DNA of 64,000 bases from Manduca sexta (Eukaryota > Arthropoda > Insecta > Lepidoptera > Sphingidae), in contig NC_051123.1 in assembly GCF_014839805.1 (NCBI RefSeq), positions 3,206,727 through 3,270,726 on the forward strand, in the 5' to 3' direction. This document shows positions 44,771-57,861 of the stretch, piece by piece. The first letter of the stretch is position 1. The number at the start of each line of letters is the position of its first letter. Under the pieces are notes generated by a model, which had not been told where the DNA came from, made no database searches, and saw nothing but the letters and a program-made list of their open reading frames with translations. The translations under genes and the position numbers were made by a program.

Positions 44771-45504
44771 TAACTATTTCACATAAAACAGACATCCAAG
44801 TGCTTTTAAAGCCATGCAATAAAGGTGAAAATCGTAAAGCATAAAGTAATTTCGTAGTTATTACATAAATCCTCTGTCACTTGTTTTCTTACAATACACG
44901 TACATAAATTAAGACATTCGTTTTACGACGCAAAGGTACTAATAAAGTTTTGAGCGGAGCTAGGGTATGGCTGAACGAATTCGGGAGAAGTTGGAGCCGA
45001 AATTCGATTTTCGCGGTTACTCTAGTTGACAGTATACCTTAAATTTAGACTTAATTTATTACTTACCGTATAGTTTTTGTTCGAACTCTTTTCGAGTACG
45101 TTAAAATGTAAATATATTTTTTTATTTATGAATAACTTCCGATTTTAAATCTATACTTAATTTGATTTGTAACTGTATTTTTTTATAGCTTTCATCATGT
45201 ACAGTTATAATTTTGCTTATAAATCATTAATTTTCGGTTTCGGTTCCACATTCGGCATCTTCCGCCGAAACCGAATTCGTCCCCACACTAACCGCGACAT
45301 AAACTTAAGTTTCGGCACATAAATGTAAGGGTAAAGTTTTCTTATACCTGTTTCTTATTTCATTCGCTAAGGATTTAAAGTTTGATGGGATATAAGACGA
45401 ATATATCTCAGTACGTGATAACAAATTCGATCAAATTCGGCTTAGCTTCGTTCATAAATAGAATACAAAGTTGGGCGTAGATTGGCGGAGTTAAAAATAG
45501 TTAA
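44771..45504. other. Stretch without recognised features
   Basis: No supported gene. A 12-bp inverted pair (TTCGGTTTCGG / CCGAAACCGAA) occurs near 45235-45282. Confidence 0.3.
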
Positions 45505-45634
45505 ACATGCACGTATACACAAATTGGTTCCTTTTTATTGCCAAAGGTAAAATCAGTGCATAATACACAAATTTATTCCTTTTTATACCCGAAGGGGCAG
45601 GCAGAGGCGCAAAAGCTTTGCAGGTGCAGTGCAG

Positions 45635-45982
45635 CAGTGGCGGAGGGTCGCGTTTTCCAAAAGGGAACCGACACAACATAGATATTACAAATATGCATAA
45701 ACGCGGTTTGGAAAGAAAAGAAAGAAAGAAAAAATCTTTATTTGGCCATTGTCTCTGGACCAGGCTAAAAGTATGTATAATTAATAAGTCTACATAAAAA
45801 TTTAAAGAAAAAATACTTAAAAAGGTATGTAAAAAAGAGAGAAAATAAAAAAGTCTCCCGGCATACCCACCTATATGCATCAAGCATCGGCGTCCGTAGT
45901 ATGACCAAATCATTCCTACGATAATTATATTTTACATTTACTAAGGAGAAGTCGGCAGGAATCGGATTGTATGGACCCGTCG
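45635..45982 (-). mobile_element. hAT-type MITE C, copy 3, interrupted
   Basis: Left arm CAGTGGCGGAGGGTCG to ATGCATAAACGC; right arm GATAATTATATTTTACATTT to CGGCAGGAATCGGATTG. It matches the copy at 20121-20275. The flanking 8-mers no longer match well (CAGTGCAG versus TTGCATAA). A LINE-like insert divides it. Confidence 0.75.
45712..45906 (-). mobile_element. LINE-like 3' end inserted in MITE C
   Basis: On the minus strand it ends GGCCAAATAAAGATTTTTTC followed by (TTTC)n, i.e. a polyadenylation-type signal and a simple tail. A frame with RRCLMHIGGYAGRLF lies upstream, but I cannot assign it to a LINE family. Confidence 0.55.
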
Positions 45983-46137
45983 TTATTGTTGCATAAGCTG
46001 TTTGTCGAATGTAATCCGTTCCATGATATGATAGAAAGCGAGCCTATCGGTGTATCAGTTCAAATGTCGGACTCCGGGCTGCCATATATAAAATAATTTA
46101 TACAAATGTCTATATTTTTTGCATAGACAAATTTATA

Positions 46138-46245
46138 TAAATAGGTCGTCCTCTATCACATCATGGGTCGGTACACTTGGCGAAAAGTGGGTGCCCTCTA
46201 CATATCCTTTCGGGCATAAATGCGTTTTGTGTGTATGTATATTTT
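46138..46245 (+). mobile_element. SINE B copy 10, 5'-truncated
   Basis: CCTCTATCACATCATGGGTC, ACACTTGGCGAAAAGTGGGT and TTTCGGGCATAAATGCG, ending in TGTGTATG. Confidence 0.8.
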
Positions 46246-46509
46246 TTTATCATCTCCATGGTTTTCTGGTACAGATCGCCTTAAGCGATGACACCGCCAT
46301 TCATACCATCAATATTTAGATTATTTTCATAATACGTATACATATTTTATTTTTAATACTTAAGGTGTACAATAAAGTTTTAAATAAATATGCTTCTCCT
46401 TTAACTATTTTATTAGCACCTAGTTATATATTGATTCAAACGTCGTCGAATCGGGGTATTTCTGAAGAAGTTTTGTTCACTCCAGTCATGGGTTTGGTTT
46501 CTTTTTGCT

Positions 46510-46770
46510 TATTTATATATATCATGCCTTTATCCCGTAGGCGTAGGCAGAGATTACAGATTGACACTTCGCACAATTCTGCCATACTTCTCTCGCTTCC
46601 TCCATATTCATGAATCTTTTAATGTATACCCGCGGCTTTAGGGTACCTGGCCTTTACTAAGAATATCAGATATCTGACATTCGAAGGTTCAGTGCGGTCA
46701 ACCAGTTCTTCCATCTACATTCGCCTTAAATCCTCTTTGTCAGTTTCCTATCATCTATTCCCTCCAAAGG
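46510..46770 (+). repeat. Repeat R copy 2
   Basis: CCTTTATCCCGTAGGCGTAG, CACTTCGCACAATTCTGCC and ATCAGATATCTGACATTCGA. The right half matches the inverted copy at 7447-7600. Confidence 0.65.
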
Positions 46771-46779
46771 CCACCACCT

Positions 46780-49700
46780 AAGCTGTTTAGTAATTGAATT
46801 AAAAACCTCATTCACCTTAAATCCTTTTTTTTTGCTTATATTTCGCAATAAATTACTTCAAAACATGTAGTCCACGTTATGTTTTATGTTCAAGCAATCT
46901 CAGCGCCTATTATACCCACACTTAGAACATACGAGCGCCATCAACTGCCTTTTAACAAGCATTTAAACGTGCCACGCAGTCAATGAAGACGGGGAACGAA
47001 TATTAAGAGGGTTAATGCAAAACGAAAGAGTATTTATCGAACGTAATGCTCGCTATACACGCTCCGATGGTTGGATCAGGACAAACTGGAATGTCATGCA
47101 AATTTAATAGCGTTAGTTTTTACATGGTGCATTGGATGAATGGCTGGGAAGAATGAAAGGGGTCATATCCCCGTACCAAGAATTATATTGTGTTAATTTT
47201 TTTTATGGTAGACAAATTGGGGACTGGAATATATTGTAATATATTTGGGTTACTAAAAAAAATTACAATGTTATTCTTAAAGTAATATAAGTAACATTTT
47301 ATACTGAAGTCAGGGTTATGAGCGAGGAAAGTCGCGGTCAATAGCTATATAAAATAAAGATACAGACGCTTAATCCAAAAACGCTTTTCCAAATGTTCCT
47401 GCTCTATAAATTTCTCCTTATAACGTAAATTCCGCATTTTCGACAACGGGTCGTGGAATGGCGCTCGGAATTTGTTAGACATTTAAATGAGAACATGTTG
47501 TTTTTAGAATTTCCTACACGAATTTCTTATAATTCCGAGTTAAATTAAGTTTAAACGCACATAGAAGTGTATTGAGGGAATAATTTATACTGGCATACAG
47601 ATATGCGAGCAGAAAATTAAATAAATGCCAGTACAATTTAAAATAAAACCGTTTTTATATTCGCGAATCGTGTTCCATATTCAAAATTAAATCAAACGTT
47701 ATTACGTTCTATATTTAAAATCAAATATATTCGGTGCACGTGTCCTTAACAATCAATACATAAAACATTATCAAACCTCGTGAGATTTCTCCGAGGCTCA
47801 ACAAAATTTGACCCTTAAAGATTCGGATATAAATCTCTGTTACGCAGGTCTCGGCGGTCCCTCCAAGCAATTACAATACCTTTTTACACAAGGAAAAGAG
47901 AACACTTATTACCTTTGCGACGAAGTACGAGTGACGTAAATAACTGCTTGTAGAAATGGTACGTGTCACCTTTTTATGTTGGCAATATGGAAAAAATCGT
48001 ATAGAGTTACGTGAGTGGGGTTTGTTTTGTGAAATAAAAATGGGGGTGAGAATCGGACGATATATTGATGTTGGTATGTTGATATATCCTTAATAGTAGA
48101 AGAAGTAAGCAAAGAGTAAGTTGGTAAGTTATTATAAAAATATGATGCTAATATAAATGGCTAATTCCAAGGCCTTAAATGGCTCACTAAATATGGCTGG
48201 TAACGTGTCGTAAATAGATGACGGTGATGAAATTATTTGTACAATTCTATAACAATAAAATGTATCAGTCAATTCAAACCGCAATAAAAACTTACAAAAG
48301 GAACTCAACTGTAAGTGCAAATCAAATAAAAAAGGGAAAAATAAAACGCAACATTAATAATGAGCAGTAATTAAAATAACAGTTTTAACGAGTTCAATTA
48401 CTAATCGACAAACTTTTTACCCTTTTCAAGATGTTCTCGGCAGAACGCAAACACCGTTGCCTCAGTTTGAATATTAAAAAAAAGCCGTCGATTTAAGTGC
48501 ATTCGCCAACTCTCACTTCCGTATAATTAAAAAATCCCGCCGCCCACTAACGAGCCCTCACCATTTGATAGTGTACTAGCGTTCCTTTTTTGAAATAAAC
48601 TTTTTAATTTTTCGTTCCGAAGGATTCGTTTATGAGTGCCTGCAGGCTGTAAGGTTGAGTACGAATTATAAGATTAATGTATAAGTTTGGTTGGAAGAGA
48701 TTCTTTTTTTTGTAAAGTTTTTAGTCTGTGGTTATGAACTTTTTGCGAGCGTTAGTCTCAAAGCGAAAAACGAAATAAATGTGACAGGATTGCGAAATAT
48801 TCAACATTTTTATTTTATGTTATTTTCTTTGTAACATTAAGTGGATTATGAAATGTTTTATTTTAAGGTTTTTAGCAAAAAAATATAATTTACGCGTGTA
48901 AGATGACGTACATATGAAATCTAAAAAATAATTTATTAGTAAATAGGTTTATTCATATCATATTTAAATGAAATATTACAATGTTAAGACATACAATAAC
49001 TCATTCGATATTTTAAGATGCATAAACTCAATGGAGGTTTGCAGGCTAAAAATGACAACTTAATTACTTTTATAGGCTACCTACCATATAGAGCATGCGT
49101 ACGTTGGATCGTAAAAGTATTTTTCGTCAATTTCATCACAAAAATACCATTATTTTTCGCGCCTCAATTCTTTCCCTCTCTTGGTCATAGGCATTTTGCC
49201 CAAATTATACCTAGCGCAAAAAACATGATTACAATTGTAAATCTGGTATAAAGTTTTTAAAAGAGGTGACATCGCATTACAAACCCAACTAATGCGCGGT
49301 AAACGCGATACATTCGGGAACTTTGTAATTTTGAATACAATGAGGCGCACTGAAAACGCACAGAGTGCTTTTTAAAAAATCGTGATATTCATAGGCCCTT
49401 ATAGTATTAAAAATATGCAATATGTTCCCTCTCTTTAATTAAAGAATTAAGTATAAGTTTTTTTTTCAGCCAGCATGCTCAATGTCGCCATACACGCTAA
49501 GACCAAACCCCCAACCACCCAACCATCACAATTATCATTCCGTGTCAAACGAAAACCTTGTCAGTAGATATTTTAAAAATCCCATTTCCACAGCGACGTT
49601 AATAGGGTAGCGACGGCTAAAAATAAGTTTTTAACGGAAAATAATTTAAATGTAAAAACGGCGAGGCCTAATTTCAGAATCGTGTCGGCGACAGATTATC

Positions 49701-51385
49701 CAGGATTTTCCACTCCTTTTGGGAGCTGCCAAGTATCTGTAAGAGGCTTACATTGGTGATCTGCGCTCGTCGCGTTAGCTTTTAGACGTATTGCTTGCAG
49801 ATTCCAACGTTTTTGTGTTGGATTTGTCGTTTTAATCTCGTATGCAACTGTTATTGTGGTTGTGAATGTAGATTGAATGGGAATGGAAAAGTATCTTGCC
49901 TGTATTTCCTGGAATCGGCCTGTGTGAAGTATATAAAACATTACTATATGTAACCAATCGGGTTACTTTGTCATATTGTAAGTGGAAAGGTAAGTATAAT
50001 TACATAAATGATTTTTGTTGTTGTAAAAGTAATTGGCAACACTGGTCTATTTAAATTTGGAATGAGAACATGTATGCTTAAGCCATATTTGTTTTATTAT
50101 GTCGTAGATCCATCGTATTATAAATATTTAATTCTATACAAATAGCTGATTACTCTGAAAAAAATGAGTGAATCGTAAAACAATTGCCTAAATTACGATA
50201 CACAGTAAAAAATATGCTTCGGCTCCCGAACGTTTAAAAAAAGAACACCTTTAAACATACTGGCTGGTTTTATTTTTCGAATGTGTCAAATAATGGCCAA
50301 TGTTTGTTTTCCGATTGGAACTGGCCAGTGCCAGTGGGATCTCGATTGTGTTTCAAAATTCGAATGAACTGGAATGCACGGTGTTCGGGAATTTGAATTC
50401 GGTTGTTGTTTGACAGACGGCGGTTGTTGCGTCAGGCCTGTTTGATGTCGATCGATCATTAATAAGTTCCTTTGTTAATTATGGGTAGGATACGCATTAA
50501 ATTGCGGTCTTATTTCGAAAATTGAAAAAAGAATTTCCTTTTTTTTGGCAGGTTGCAATAGCAGTTGTTCGAAATTTTTAAAATAAAATTAAAAAGAGCA
50601 TAAAAGTAATGACAAATTGCAAATTGGGTGTTATTTGTTGAAAATATATTTTATTTAATAACTTCCGACACGAAAAGACGTCTTAAAAATATAAAATGTG
50701 AAAATGTGTTTGTTTGTCCTTAACGTCTAAAGAAGTATTTTAATCTCCCTGGTCCGAAGTTCGGTTCTCCTACGGGAAGAAGCTTGGTTAAATTATTATG
50801 AAGTATCTATAATAAAGGTAACGGATATATTTTATTTTTTAATTTGTTGGACGGTATTTTCTTTTTTTTTATTTAATTCGTAGCCTTCAATCAAAAGTCC
50901 GCAACAAAATCGAACGATTATTTTGGGAGCGACGGTGCTATAGAGTACAAACACTTTCCTCAAACTATACACTCCTCTCTTCTCGACGGGGTTTAACAAT
51001 ATACTCCGTTTCCATGAAAAGTGTTCAAAATCTTTTGTCAATCGATACTGTTGCGTGGTGCCTCTTCACTATCAGATACAGTGACGTCACTTTGTATAAA
51101 AATACCTTTAAACATCAGACTACAAAGCGGTACAAACAAATGCAACGCTTTGAAGTTTTTAACGTTTCAGATAAAATGTAGTCTGTTTTGTTTATTCAGT
51201 AACAAGATTTTCCAGTTAGTACTAACGTTTTTGTTAAGCATTTTGTCCTGGTTCCGGGAGATTTGTTTTGAATTTTATGTCTAATGAGGGACGGTTCTTT
51301 TTGCCTATTACCCGTTTCAAAAATACATAAATAGTACGTAAATTGACACGTGGACGTCCACCTGCAAGGAGGACAGGCGAGGTAT
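46780..51385. other. Repeat-poor island of about 4.6 kb
   Basis: I find no SINE, Helitron, D/E or RTE sequence here, unlike flanking DNA. Short frames (for example 49696-49941 minus, 50832-51041 minus, 51021-51284 plus) lack domains and splice context. It may be intronic or regulatory DNA. Confidence 0.4.
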
Positions 51386-51387
51386 TG

Positions 51388-51690
51388 TACTGGTAGGTTT
51401 CTCATATGTGAGAGTCCGTCGGGGTACGTACCACCGCAATGTATATTTTTGCTGCTAAGCACCAGGATGTAGTCACTGTTGTGTTCCGGTTTAAAGAACA
51501 TTGTAGCCAGTATAACTACAGGAAATAATAAGACTTAACATCGTGTCAGGATGGCGAGAGCAGTGGAATACAAAAAAATACTTTGTACTTCAAGGTGTTG
51601 GATGGTGTTTCTACTATTTATGGGCGGTCGTATCGCTTACCATCAGGCGAACAGCAAGTTCGTCTCGCCATTCAAAGCAATACAAAAAAG
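51388..51690 (+). mobile_element. Retroposon E copy 6, near full length
   Basis: From CTGGTAGGTTTCTCATATGT, through GTAGTCACTGTTGTGTTCCG, to CATTCAAAGCAATACAAAAA. The hairpin 5' end is slightly shortened. Possible short duplication GTATT on both sides. Confidence 0.88.
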
Positions 51691-51795
51691 TATTAAGGGC
51701 GTAGAAACTCCCTGGGAATTTAAATGTGGAGAGTTCTTTAACTATTTCTATGGCTGTTGATGAAAAAAATGACAAATCATGTTTTTAGATTGTAC

Positions 51796-52160
51796 TATCT
51801 TTATTTTGCGAAGCGGCGGTAGCCTAGTTGGGTGTGGAACGGACTGCCAAGACGAATGTCCGCAGGTTCAAATCCCAAGAGCACACACACCTCTGACTTT
51901 TCTAAAAAAAATCATGTGTGTATTCTTTGTGAATTTATCGTTCGCTTTAACGGTGAAGGAAAACATCTTGAGGAAACCTGCACATCTGAGAAGTTTTCTG
52001 TAGAAATTTCGAAGGTGTGTGAAGTCTACCAATCCGCACTAGGCCAGCGTGGTGGACTAAGGCCTAATCCCTCTCAGTAGTAGAGGAGGCCCATGCTCAG
52101 CAGTGGGCAAGTATATAATACAGGGCTGATATTATTATTATTTATTATATCTTTATTTTG
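51796..52160 (+). mobile_element. SINE A copy 3 with 13-bp TSD
   Basis: SINE 51809-52147: A box TAGCCTAGTTGGG, B box GGTTCAAATCCC (51865-51876), body, and (ATT)n tail. TATCTTTATTTTG at 51796-51808 and 52148-52160 is a perfect 13-bp target duplication. Best-preserved A copy in the window. Confidence 0.95.
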
Positions 52161-53187
52161 AACAGTGAAACTAACACGTATGTAATCACAGATGTAATCT
52201 GTGGTCCACCCACATTGCACCGTGTAACATCTAGCTTAATTATAACGTACGTGAGATATCAGTAGATTGTAATCTGTAATAGGGTTAGCTTCTCTGTCGT
52301 AGTGGAGCCCCGTGAACCGGCGAAGTACTGGCGCTCTCCCTGGGAGAGATTTAGCGATATACCTTTATCTTGTCATGCATTTCTTTCTCTTGAAGCATTC
52401 GTTAGAATTCGTCCCATGAATCCATTTTAAGATGACCTTTGGATTATTGTAGTTAGTAATGTATGTAATGTAGTTGATGTGCACAGATAAGCAATTGTAG
52501 TAAAAAGCATTTTTTAATCTCCAGTTCTCGAAATGTAATCTATCGCATTCAGGATTTCAATTGTTATCAAATTAATCATGAATCAAAACCATGACAACTC
52601 AAACACGCGAAAATATTTAAATAGTACAGATGATTCAAGACTTTTTTTAAATCTTTATTTAAGGACTTTGGTCGTAACTTGTTCGTCCGTACGTCCGCTT
52701 TTACCAGTGTTTACTCACTTTTAACGATTTCAAAATATATTTTTTTATAAAATCCTAGCCAATTCCGACGAAGGAACCGACAAAAAACTTAAGTTCAAGT
52801 AGTAGAAAAGCAGAAAATACAATTCGCTTCCTTAGCATAAAGTCGACGCGGCAAAAGCGACTTGCAATTACATTCAGTAATATCTAATTAAAACGAACAT
52901 CGTCATCTTTAAGCTGGAATTTTTTAATTTAATTTATGTAATTGCAACAAAACTGGGCTTCTGTTTATGTGAATTTTGTATACTGTTATTTATTTGTTTC
53001 TTTGTAAATAAAATAGCTTTTTGTTTAGCGCGAATCTTAATGTCCATTTTAAGTTGACCTCCATGGAAAATGACGTGATGGAGCTTTCAAGCGGTACTTT
53101 ATTGTTTTCAAATTAATATTACTGTATTTATATTAGGTCACAAGTCTTATTATTTTAAAATTAGATTACTTTCTTTACAGTCATATA
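52161..53187. other. Mostly unique stretch
   Basis: Contains a repeat Q copy at 52675-52735. Otherwise no shared repeat or supported gene. Confidence 0.35.
52675..52735 (-). repeat. Repeat Q copy 2
   Basis: GTCCGTACGTCCGCTTTTAC is the reverse complement of the Q core at 21605-21660. Confidence 0.5.
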
Positions 53188-53695
53188 TCTATACTTTTTT
53201 TTTATTATATAAAGCTGAAGAGTTTGTTTGTTTGAACGCGCTAATTTCAGGAACTACTGTTTCGAATTGAAAAAATCTTTAAGTATTGGATCGATCGATT
53301 ATCAAGGCAGGTATAGGTTATTTAGTATCACGCTATGACCAATAGGAGCAGATTATCAATGAAAAATGACGCAAAACCGGTAAAAAATTATTCTTTTTGA
53401 CAGCTTCCATTGCATGTGCTGCGTAAACGCTTAAAGTTACGCAAAAATCATGTATGACGAAATTATTCCTTTTGAAAAGTTCTAAAAAATAAATTATAAA
53501 ACAATATCCCCCGCCCCATCTGTCTACCTGTCTGAACACGATAAACTTAAAAACTAACAGATTTCGATGGAATTTGGTATGGATAGTTGGTAAAGACCTT
53601 GGGAAGGACATAGGTTACTTTGTATCCTGGAAAAATAGTGGGATTTTTATCCCTGAAAGTTGTTTCACGCAAGCGAAGCCGCGAGCAAAAGATAG
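53188..53695 (+). mobile_element. Helitron-like element
   Basis: A|TCTATACTTTTTTTTTATT at the 5' end, then AAAGCTGAAGAGTTTGTTTG, ATCACGCTATGACC and a GC-rich 3' end (AAGCGAAGCCGCGAGC) followed by GATAG in place of CTAG. It shares its 5' end with the elements at 41195-41567 and 61380-61509. Confidence 0.75.
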
Positions 53696-53707
53696 ATAAA
53701 GTAAAAA

Positions 53708-53757
53708 TAAAATACACGTCGAGTTGATAAGCTGCTCCTTTTTTTTTAAAAACGTTT
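53708..53757 (-). repeat. Repeat V fragment
   Basis: ACACGTCGAGTTGATAAGC followed by a T-run resembles 60888-60935. Confidence 0.4.
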
Positions 53758-53949
53758 ATTAAAAAGATAAATATTTGTCAAAAATGTATTGAAAGGAAGG
53801 GATTCAGACCAATAGTTCTCCATGCTGGTTCATATTATATTGTTTAGTTTAAGATAACTTTTTTGTGTCATGAGATTTGATTTAGAAATATTTTTAGAAA
53901 CATGGTATTCTTGAAAAGAGTGAAGTTTATTATATATTTTTTTTGACGA

Positions 53950-54165
53950 ATTGACTGCAGTGCTGAAATCTCGGGTAGGACCCCGGGTCAGGCAGTGATA
54001 TTGAGTTCTTCTATTCAGTATGAGCCCGGAGTCTAGAATTTGTGTTCGATATGGCGAAAGGCTCGCCCTCTTGACTATAAAGGATGGAGTAAACACCGCG
54101 GAAAATGGGTGCAATGCCTCTGCCTACCCGTTCGGAAATAATCGGTGAGAGTGTCTGTACTTATA
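53950..54165 (+). mobile_element. SINE B copy 11, diverged head
   Basis: CCCGGGTCAGGCAGTGATAT, CGATATGGCGAAAGGCTCGC and CCGCGGAAAATGGGTGCAAT. The B box is degraded. Confidence 0.75.
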
Positions 54166-54512
54166 TCGGCACTGGTGACATCATTCACTTTCTCGGGCAA
54201 ATACACCATGTTTACCGAGGTTTCGCGGCATCTATCAAACAGAAGGAGGGGCGCCATATTTTATCACACGAGCATATTGTGTCGTAATACCATTTATTAC
54301 ACACTTTAACAGAGCGAATTGATGGCTCTCGAGAAGTACTTCCATGCTTAGGCGGAATTAATGGTATCTGCTTATAATTGTAACGTATTGTGTTGTTTGT
54401 TAGTTGTTTTGGGGGTATTTTAACGACCAGTTTATATTGACCTCTCTAGCGTATGCGTGCGTGGAGTTGTAGAGTCAGGTGTATTTGATGGTATGTTTTC
54501 TTTTTTTAATTT

Positions 54513-54604
54513 TGTTCCTTTGAATGATGAGACGAGCTTGCCGTTCACCTGATGGTAAGCGATACAACCGCCCATAAATATTACAAACACCATCCAACAC
54601 CTTG
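54513..54604 (-). mobile_element. Retroposon E copy 7, 5'-truncated
   Basis: TTTGAATGATGAGACGAGCT to CACCATCCAACACCTTG. Only the tail-proximal 90 bp remain. Confidence 0.78.
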
Positions 54605-55792
54605 TTGTTTTTATTGGTGGAATGTCACAGAAACTTATTGGGTGCTTTAGTTTTTTAGTACTGCAACAATTATTGAAGTATTGGTAGCAATTTTTGAAAA
54701 AACAAATCAAGGAATCTATACCGATTCCATTTCTTTTAACAATCGATTTAATGTATGAAGAAGTTTAGATCGATCAAACACATTGAAATGTTGTTTTTGC
54801 TCAATATTTATTATTGTTTTATAAACATGTCTAGGCGTTTAAATATGTATATATTATGTATTAAAATAAACCATTTGTGTTTAGCACAAAATTATATGTT
54901 TTATATTTCGTTAAATTAAATAGTTTATTTTATTGGTTACCATATACTTACGTATGTTTAAAAAGGAAATAGAAAATATTTAATTTATACTGCCAAATTT
55001 TATTTTTCAATGAAAAAGTATTTAATTATCTTTGGTACACAATCAGTAGGCTCAACGAATATCGATCGAAAATTAATATCAGATTTGAAGCAAAATCGCT
55101 TCACTATGGAAAAAAAAAATGGCGCCCATAATGTAGTCAATTATTCTGTTTTCAATTCCTTGTCAATAATTATAGAATTACATTGGAGTGCACGTGTCAA
55201 AGTAAAATGGTTGGACGGAGTATAAAACTTCTTAAAAAGTTATCCGCTACGACCTCACAAGGTGAGAACAAAGTTACAATCAGACAAAAGCAAATGACAT
55301 CAACCAAATAAACCCTTTTGTTCGCAATATTTGTAGATGAACTGAAAGAGACGAAAATCGGATGGCAAATAATTAATTGTAATTGAACAAGATTGAGTTT
55401 TGTTGTTTAAAGTCGAGTACAATTGTTTTGTGTTAGGGGATTGGATTCAATTCAAAAGCATTTATTTTTCTACACACACATAAAAACAACAAGAATAAAA
55501 GTATGTCTAAAATGCATTTTGTGTGATAGACGGGTTACTAAGTCAATACACGTAAGAGTGAAATTATCATACCGTTTTATGTATTAAATTCAATGTACAT
55601 TCGTCTCGGCATATTTGTCGAAGTTCTCGAATGTTCGACGAAATAATTTAATAACAATCTATCTCAAATAAATATTTGTTGTGTGTACAGACTATTTGTT
55701 TTGATTATGTTTAAGGATATTTATTTGTATGATATTGAATTCATAACCCTTTAATACACTGTAACAGGATTTTGGTTGTAAAATATATTATA
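54605..55792. other. Stretch without recognised features
   Basis: A 71-codon frame at 55010-55225 has no domain or splice support. Confidence 0.35.
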
Positions 55793-56083
55793 CTAGTTGA
55801 CCCGACAGACGTTGTCCTCTCTTAACTATGTATGCACGCGCGCATTCTGTCGATCGCTGATAGTTATTTCAAACCACTGACAGTTATGTAAAATTAATAT
55901 TGTCGTTAAGTTTTCTTAAATTTTCTAATTTTCCGCGCAATTTTTAATTTTTTTTCTTTCATAAGAACGTTCTGACAATAATAATCACAACAAAAAAAAA
56001 ATAGTGAAATCGGTCCAGCCGTTCACGTGTGATGGCGTAACCAAGCGAAATAGGGATTCATTTTTATATATATAAAATATATG
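55793..56083 (-). mobile_element. Helitron-like element I, copy 2
   Basis: A|CTAGTTGACCCGACAGACGT at the left is the inverted 3' end. CGGTCCAGCCGTTCACG and TAGGGATTCATTTTTATATA lie at the right. Inverse of 25890-26182. Confidence 0.72.
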
Positions 56084-56439
56084 CTTACCTCATATTCTAT
56101 TATTAGGTAAATGTATGTATAGTTCATTAATTCATTCACGAAGACGCGCCCCATCACTTTTTGACGAGCAATCCAAGCCTCAGCTTCGACGTTACCATCG
56201 TAGTGTGCGTGTGCACTGATCTTCCTCACGCACACTATAAGCGATTAGGGAAAGTAGAGGGGCACGTCTTCCTGGATGAAACGACCTAAAGCTGTGTTAT
56301 TTTATAATATGTAAGTTTTATATTTATAAATTATGAGACTTTTTTATGTTAATATATTGTCCACTTCTTTAGTCTCGGCATTGCACGGCACTCGGTTTTG
56401 AATCTTTGCCTAAACCTTTTTCTTTCCACAGCAAATTAC

Positions 56440-56520
56440 ACTGCACCTTATGGTAAGCGCTATGCCGTCCAGGTAAAGTATAGAATGGCAACAGATGGCT
56501 ATCTCCTGCCATTTCATACC
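56440..56520 (+). repeat. Repeat N copy 2
   Basis: CTTATGGTAAGCGC, GTCCAGGTAAAGTATAGAAT and GGCAACAGATGGC match 14250-14345. Confidence 0.55.
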
Positions 56521-56815
56521 GTCATGCCTACTAAGAAATTTTCAACCAGGAAATCGTACATTGCAGGCATGAATCTTTATTAGGGAGAATCCTTTAGGAT
56601 CTTCCCGGCCTGTCCTAAGTATTTACCGCCATCCCGAGTTAACGCATCCTTTGAATGATTCCTTTGGCAATAGAACTCGTTTCCGTTTGAATCGTTTCAA
56701 TTAAGTACCTTTCAGAGGACCAGTACGCGGGTCTTAATGCTTTAACGGAAACTAGGTTAACCACATTTTTCAAAAAGGTAGGACAAGTAAGTTTTTATAT
56801 TTACACTAGTTTTTG

Positions 56816-57000
56816 TTTGTGATTCCGACTGCGTGAAAGTTTTTTGGGATAAAAGTTGTGCTTTATATTTTCCTGCGATAAAATGGAGTATATATTTTAA
56901 GTACCTCCAGAAACACATCGGTGATAACTACAGTCAATTCTATGCAGAAGTTTTTGTGTGATACGTGTACAAATATACAAACAGACAAAAATTATAAAAA
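56816..57000 (-). mobile_element. Possible Helitron-like element, old
   Basis: A|CTAGTTTTTGTTTGTGATTC at the left fits an inverted CTAG terminus, followed by TTTTTTGGGATAAAAG, a block common in such repeats. The 5' end is not defined. Confidence 0.35.
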
Positions 57001-57861
57001 CTGTTGCTTTGCCTTCTGTTGCTCTACTAAAGATTTAATATAAGTTTTTCTTTAATATCTATAATGGCAGACATCGGCCTGTTACAATTTTATTATATGT
57101 AATAAAGATAAGTTTTGCTTTGTCTTGTTTTGGGAATGAAAGATTCACCGCTTATTTTCTTGGGTAGATAGCTTAAATAGTTATAGTTCCATAAACCTAT
57201 CTAGATATGTTAGATAAATATAAAAAGTGATTATGTTTTCGTGGAAATATCTAAAACATAATTACTCAGCCTCGCAACAACTAGACAGTCAAGGCCATTT
57301 GAAGAAAAAAAACGTATATAATATACATACTTATTAGTTCCTCGAAGAAATCAGAAATCATGGTCATACTATTTTTTATCGATATTCTTTGACGGTGATA
57401 TTTCGGACGGCAATCAATTTGCACATGCGTGTGTCCGAACTTTATGAACCTAATAAAATCTTTTGTATTAAATGCGGGTCTTTGTCAGTTTTAGGGCTTT
57501 GTGCAATGATTAGCCTAGTTGTGAGATTATGAAATGTGATGCTAAAGGAATTTGTTTTAAAGTTCAAACTGCTAGACCAGAACTATTTAGGTGATCAAGT
57601 CCTTGATCTAAATCGTGACAAATTGTTTCCCAGTCTGAGCAACGCGTTTAGGACCTCTCAATCCATAACCCATGCTGAACTAATTCATAATATCAGATCG
57701 CATTACGTTTACTTCAATTGATTTTTTTTATTTCTCTGAAGAAAAATTGCTGAGAACACACAAGTGTATGGCCGATTTGGAGTTATGTACTTGTTCAGCT
57801 ATTTATGTGGGTGACTGTACTTTAAAGTAGACTAAAGAAACCGTCTTCGAGTCTTTACCAG
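57001..57861. other. Stretch without recognised features
   Basis: A 61-codon frame at 57536-57721 has no signature or splice context. Confidence 0.35.

Larger units (their letters stand above)
45505..46082 (-). mobile_element. SINE B copy 9, split by nested insertions
   Basis: Left part: two partial copies of the 3' end (ACAAATTTATTCCTTTTTAT) and ACCCGAAGGGGCAGGCAGAG. Right part: CCGTTCCATGATATGATAG, GAGCCTATCGGTGTATC and GGACTCCGGGCTG. The middle is occupied by hAT MITE C. Confidence 0.72.

Noticed and set aside
45491..45913. 140-codon minus-strand frame
   Set aside because: It runs through the LINE-like insert, MITE C and SINE B, so it is a chance composite of nested repeats.
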